NCBI GenBank assembly: GCA_934725535.1
Contig: CAKVBV010000035.1
Location: 1-25,021, forward strand
Reading direction: 5' to 3'
Origin: an uncultured Bacteroidales bacterium
GTDB lineage: Bacteria > Bacteroidota > Bacteroidia > Bacteroidales > Paludibacteraceae
Length of the DNA stretch: 25,021 nucleotides
This document shows, in pieces, positions 23,035 to 25,021 of this stretch (within the stretch, counting starts at the first letter, position 1; the number at the start of each line of letters is the position of its first letter). The position numbers and the translations under genes were made by a program. The notes beneath the pieces are model-generated. The model was not told the origin of the DNA, did not search any database, and saw nothing but the letters and a program-made list of their open reading frames with translations.

Positions 23035-24180
23035 ATGAAGAAGTTTCTATATATCGCCCTTGTGGCTGTGTGCTTTGCATGCACACCCAAACCCATTGAC
23101 GAGGCAACACTCTTCCTCACCAACGAACAGGCCAACGAATTGATAAGCGAAGGCACTATCCTTACTATCAATGATTTCTTGGCACAATATACTACCGAGC
23201 AGGGCAATTTCTACAACGAAAATCGCCCATATCGTACACGGGCTAATGATGAGAAAACAAACCCTGGCATTTGGTTCTTCTCTATTGATACCATTCCTGT
23301 TTCAGAGAAACCGGTGTACATTCGTGGGCGTATCACGACCGACGACTATGCAGGTAATTTCTACAAGTCGTTGTGTATCCAACAGATTGTAGATGGCGAA
23401 CAGCAGGCACTCCGTATCTCTGTGGATGCTGGTTCTGTAGGCGGTCTATACCAAATCGGACAAGAGATACTCATTCGCGTGGACGGTCTGTCTATCGGAC
23501 GCTATGCCAACCAACCCCAACTCTGTGTGCCGTCCTACAACAATAATACGTATGCCCAAAAAGCAGAACAAAAGATAGGTTGGGCACCGGGACGTATTCC
23601 TATGGCTATATTCAAGGAACACGTAAAGTGTATTGGTACTCCTGATGTGAGTAAGTTACAAATAGACGTTGTTACTATCGACCAGTTTGAAAGTATTACC
23701 GACATCAACGAAATCCGTAAATGGGACGGCAAATTGATATGCCTTGAAAATGTATATTTCACGGGACAATACTATGACGACTATAATAGTAAGTTTGCGG
23801 ATTGTACGACTATGGATCCTGAATATTGGCCAAGCGGATACGATTCCAATACCGCCAATGTGTTTGCCCCTATTACTAAGAATCTCGGATACCCGCAAAG
23901 CCGTATAATTACGGATGGAACCAACAGTGTGAATGTTTCTACATCCGAGTACGCCAAGTTCGCACGTTTCTATATACCGGGTGCCAACAGCCAAGGCTCT
24001 GGTATTGAAAACTGCCCCGACTACAAAGGCAAGGTGTATGGTATTGTCGGCTACTATCAGGACAAGGCATCGGACAAGATGGGTTGGTACAAGTGGGCTA
24101 TATCCATTCGCTCTTTGGATGACTTGGACCTCCGTGATGCAGGCGGTGAATTGTGGCAACGTATTGAGTACACAAAATAA
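23035..24180 (+). CDS. DUF5689 lipoprotein, receptor partner
   Basis: The 381-aa product has a short lipoprotein-type signal (MKKFLYIALVAVCFAC, acylated Cys16 predicted). The DUF5689 region follows, with PVYIRGRITTDDYAGNFYKSLCIQ, ISVDAGSVGGLYQIGQEILI, VDGLSIGRYANQPQLCV and a second half with IRKWDGKLICLENVYF. The first half resembles OB-fold strands like those of nucleic-acid-binding YhcR/OBody-type domains, but that is an inference. It starts 5 bp after the TonB receptor gene, so the two are one operon and probably one complex, with this protein as a surface or periplasmic lid. The ligand is unknown. Confidence 0.82.
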   Translation: MKKFLYIALVAVCFACTPKPIDEATLFLTNEQANELISEGTILTINDFLAQYTTEQGNFYNENRPYRTRANDEKTNPGIWFFSIDTIPVSEKPVYIRGRITTDDYAGNFYKSLCIQQIVDGEQQALRISVDAGSVGGLYQIGQEILIRVDGLSIGRYANQPQLCVPSYNNNTYAQKAEQKIGWAPGRIPMAIFKEHVKCIGTPDVSKLQIDVVTIDQFESITDINEIRKWDGKLICLENVYFTGQYYDDYNSKFADCTTMDPEYWPSGYDSNTANVFAPITKNLGYPQSRIITDGTNSVNVSTSEYAKFARFYIPGANSQGSGIENCPDYKGKVYGIVGYYQDKASDKMGWYKWAISIRSLDDLDLRDAGGELWQRIEYTK

Positions 24181-24220
24181 TACCAGCCCAACACCTTAAA
24201 TAAACTTACATTCGCGCAGC

Positions 24221-24308
24221 GAACCACCATCGTGAACAACGTGAACCATCATCGTGAACAACGTGAACCATCATCGTGAACGCAGTGAACCACCATCGTG
24301 AACGCAGT
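24221..24308. repeat. 22-bp tandem repeat upstream of cvpA, four full units
   Basis: The units are 24221-24242, 24243-24264, 24265-24286 and 24287-24308, with a partial unit on each side. Each reads GAACCAYCATCGTGAAC followed by AACGT (units 1 and 2) or GCAGT (units 3 and 4). GTGAAC recurs twice per unit. The period is not a multiple of three and no coding frame continues through it. It ends 11 bp before the cvpA ATG. Confidence 0.92.
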
Positions 24309-24319
24309 GAACATAGATC

Positions 24320-24847
24320 ATGACTTGGATTGACATTCTTATTCTCCTACCCCTTCTCATCGGCCTTGTTCGAGGGCTGATGAGGGGGTTGGTAGTGGAA
24401 CTCACAGCCATCGTTGCCATTATCCTTGGCTTTGTCGGAGCCCGCCTGTGGGGCGCACGGTTCTCCCTGTGGCTTATAGGGCAGTTCGAGTGGCCCGAAG
24501 CGGTATGTTCGGTAGTGGCATACTCGCTGATATTCTTGGGTATAGCCTTGTTTCTCAATATCGCAGCGCGTCTCATTTCCCGCCTGTTCAAAGCCATCAG
24601 TTTGGGTTGGCTCAACCGTCTGTTGGGTGCACTCTTCGGTATGGGAAAATGGGCAATAGTAGTCCTGCTCCTTGTCCTCTGCGTTCACCGTCTGGACGAC
24701 CAATTCCACTTCTTCCGTTCCGACCTCAAGCAGCAATCCACCATCTACAACTACACCACCCCCCTCGCCGAAAAAGCATGGGAAGAGGTACAATCCCAAA
24801 TATCCTCCCTTAACTATTCTACACCCAATTCTGAGGATAAAGAATAA
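24320..24847 (+). CDS. CvpA family inner-membrane protein
   Basis: The 175-aa product has four predicted membrane segments (about residues 4-20, 24-44, 62-85 and 101-123) with the family pattern: MTWIDILILLPLLIGLVRGLMRG at the start, ending with the short loop after LLVLCVHRL. The opening WIDI, the GLxRGLxRG turn and the GxxxR positions (LGWLNRLLGALFG) are typical of CvpA, originally linked to colicin V production and now known as an envelope-maintenance protein. Length is normal for Bacteroidota homologues. No promoter of known type is visible upstream; the 22-bp tandem repeat occupies the leader. The first membrane segments are strongly supported and the soluble C-terminal tail of about 45 residues is hydrophilic. 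Confidence 0.85.
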   Translation: MTWIDILILLPLLIGLVRGLMRGLVVELTAIVAIILGFVGARLWGARFSLWLIGQFEWPEAVCSVVAYSLIFLGIALFLNIAARLISRLFKAISLGWLNRLLGALFGMGKWAIVVLLLVLCVHRLDDQFHFFRSDLKQQSTIYNYTTPLAEKAWEEVQSQISSLNYSTPNSEDKE

Positions 24848-24891
24848 TCCTCTACAGCGTTATTACTATAGTGTCCATTTAGAAACGCAAT

Positions 24892-24968
24892 TTTGGGGTA
24901 TATTTTTGCCCCCCTGTCAGCCATTGTTGAGGGTACCGAAACAGGGGCTGACAGGGGGGCGCCCCAAA
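24892..24968. repeat. Long nested inverted repeat at the right edge
   Basis: A perfect 15-bp inverted repeat, GCCCCCCTGTCAGCC at 24908-24922 and GGCTGACAGGGGGGC at 24946-24960, has a 23-nt loop. An outer 7-bp pair (TTTGGGG at 24892-24898, CCCCAAA at 24962-24968) and a palindrome GGGGCGCCCC (24956-24965) overlap it. TATTTTTG at 24901-24908 fits the -7 box but lacks a -33 partner. It may be the end of a mobile element that continues past 25021; no transposase is visible. Confidence 0.6.
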
Positions 24969-25021
24969 GAACCGTCCAAGGCAGATGCAATACAAAAGAA
25001 TAAAAAAACAGGAGAGGATTT

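Noticed and set aside
24221..24308. Possible CRISPR array
   Set aside because: Units are directly adjacent with no spacers and no cas gene is nearby; it is a plain tandem repeat.

Overview
The window is a 25 kb chromosomal piece from a member of the Bacteroidota, most probably the order Bacteroidales. The evidence is a type IX secretion (Por) sorting domain, a TonB-dependent receptor paired with a DUF5689 lipoprotein, BspA-type leucine-rich repeats, Ntn-type C69 and M20-type dipeptidases, MeaB, no clear Shine-Dalgarno sequences, and promoters that fit the Bacteroidetes form (TTG, 19-20 bp, TAnnTTTG). I cannot name the genus. The core genes look moderately GC-rich, while the accessory stretch at about 10.4-12.7 kb is visibly AT-richer.

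Layout. At 1-315 a promoter drives a candidate small RNA, followed by the thrS terminator. thrS (2304-316, minus) stands alone. The thrS/groES intergenic region (2305-2795) holds a 77-bp repeat, a palindromic repeat and a textbook sigma-54 promoter upstream of groES-groEL (2796-4745, plus). A shared bidirectional terminator separates groEL from a minus-strand run: aminoacyl-histidine dipeptidase, C69 dipeptidase, and a membrane-anchored protein carrying only the 5'-nucleotidase C-terminal domain. From 9031 to 9387 a perfect promoter and a perfect intrinsic terminator bound about 320 nt of hairpin-rich DNA with no convincing gene, a candidate non-coding RNA. A plus-strand surface-protein island follows: a miniature T9SS cargo, a collagen-like/EF-hand/LRR mosaic protein, and an unknown 147-aa protein.

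A 680-bp repeat-laden gap leads into rel, a DUF1573 protein, meaB and dnaB (12694-18205), closely packed and reading the same way. They combine stress alarmone control, an envelope protein, a B12-enzyme chaperone and the replicative helicase. asnS follows, then a TonB-dependent receptor with its DUF5689 lipoprotein, a 22-bp tandem repeat, cvpA, and a long inverted repeat at the right edge that may be the beginning of a mobile element.

The most interesting points are the candidate RNA at 9063-9387, the sigma-54 promoter on groESL, a Rel protein that appears to lack its helical and zinc-finger region, sequence-unrelated intergenic tandem repeats that share an 11-bp (or 22-bp) period, an unusual hairpin with tandem G.A mismatches at 7985-8039, and a 16-bp element shared by the leaders of two exported proteins. 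All functional calls rest on reading the sequence and on family knowledge; no database search was run.
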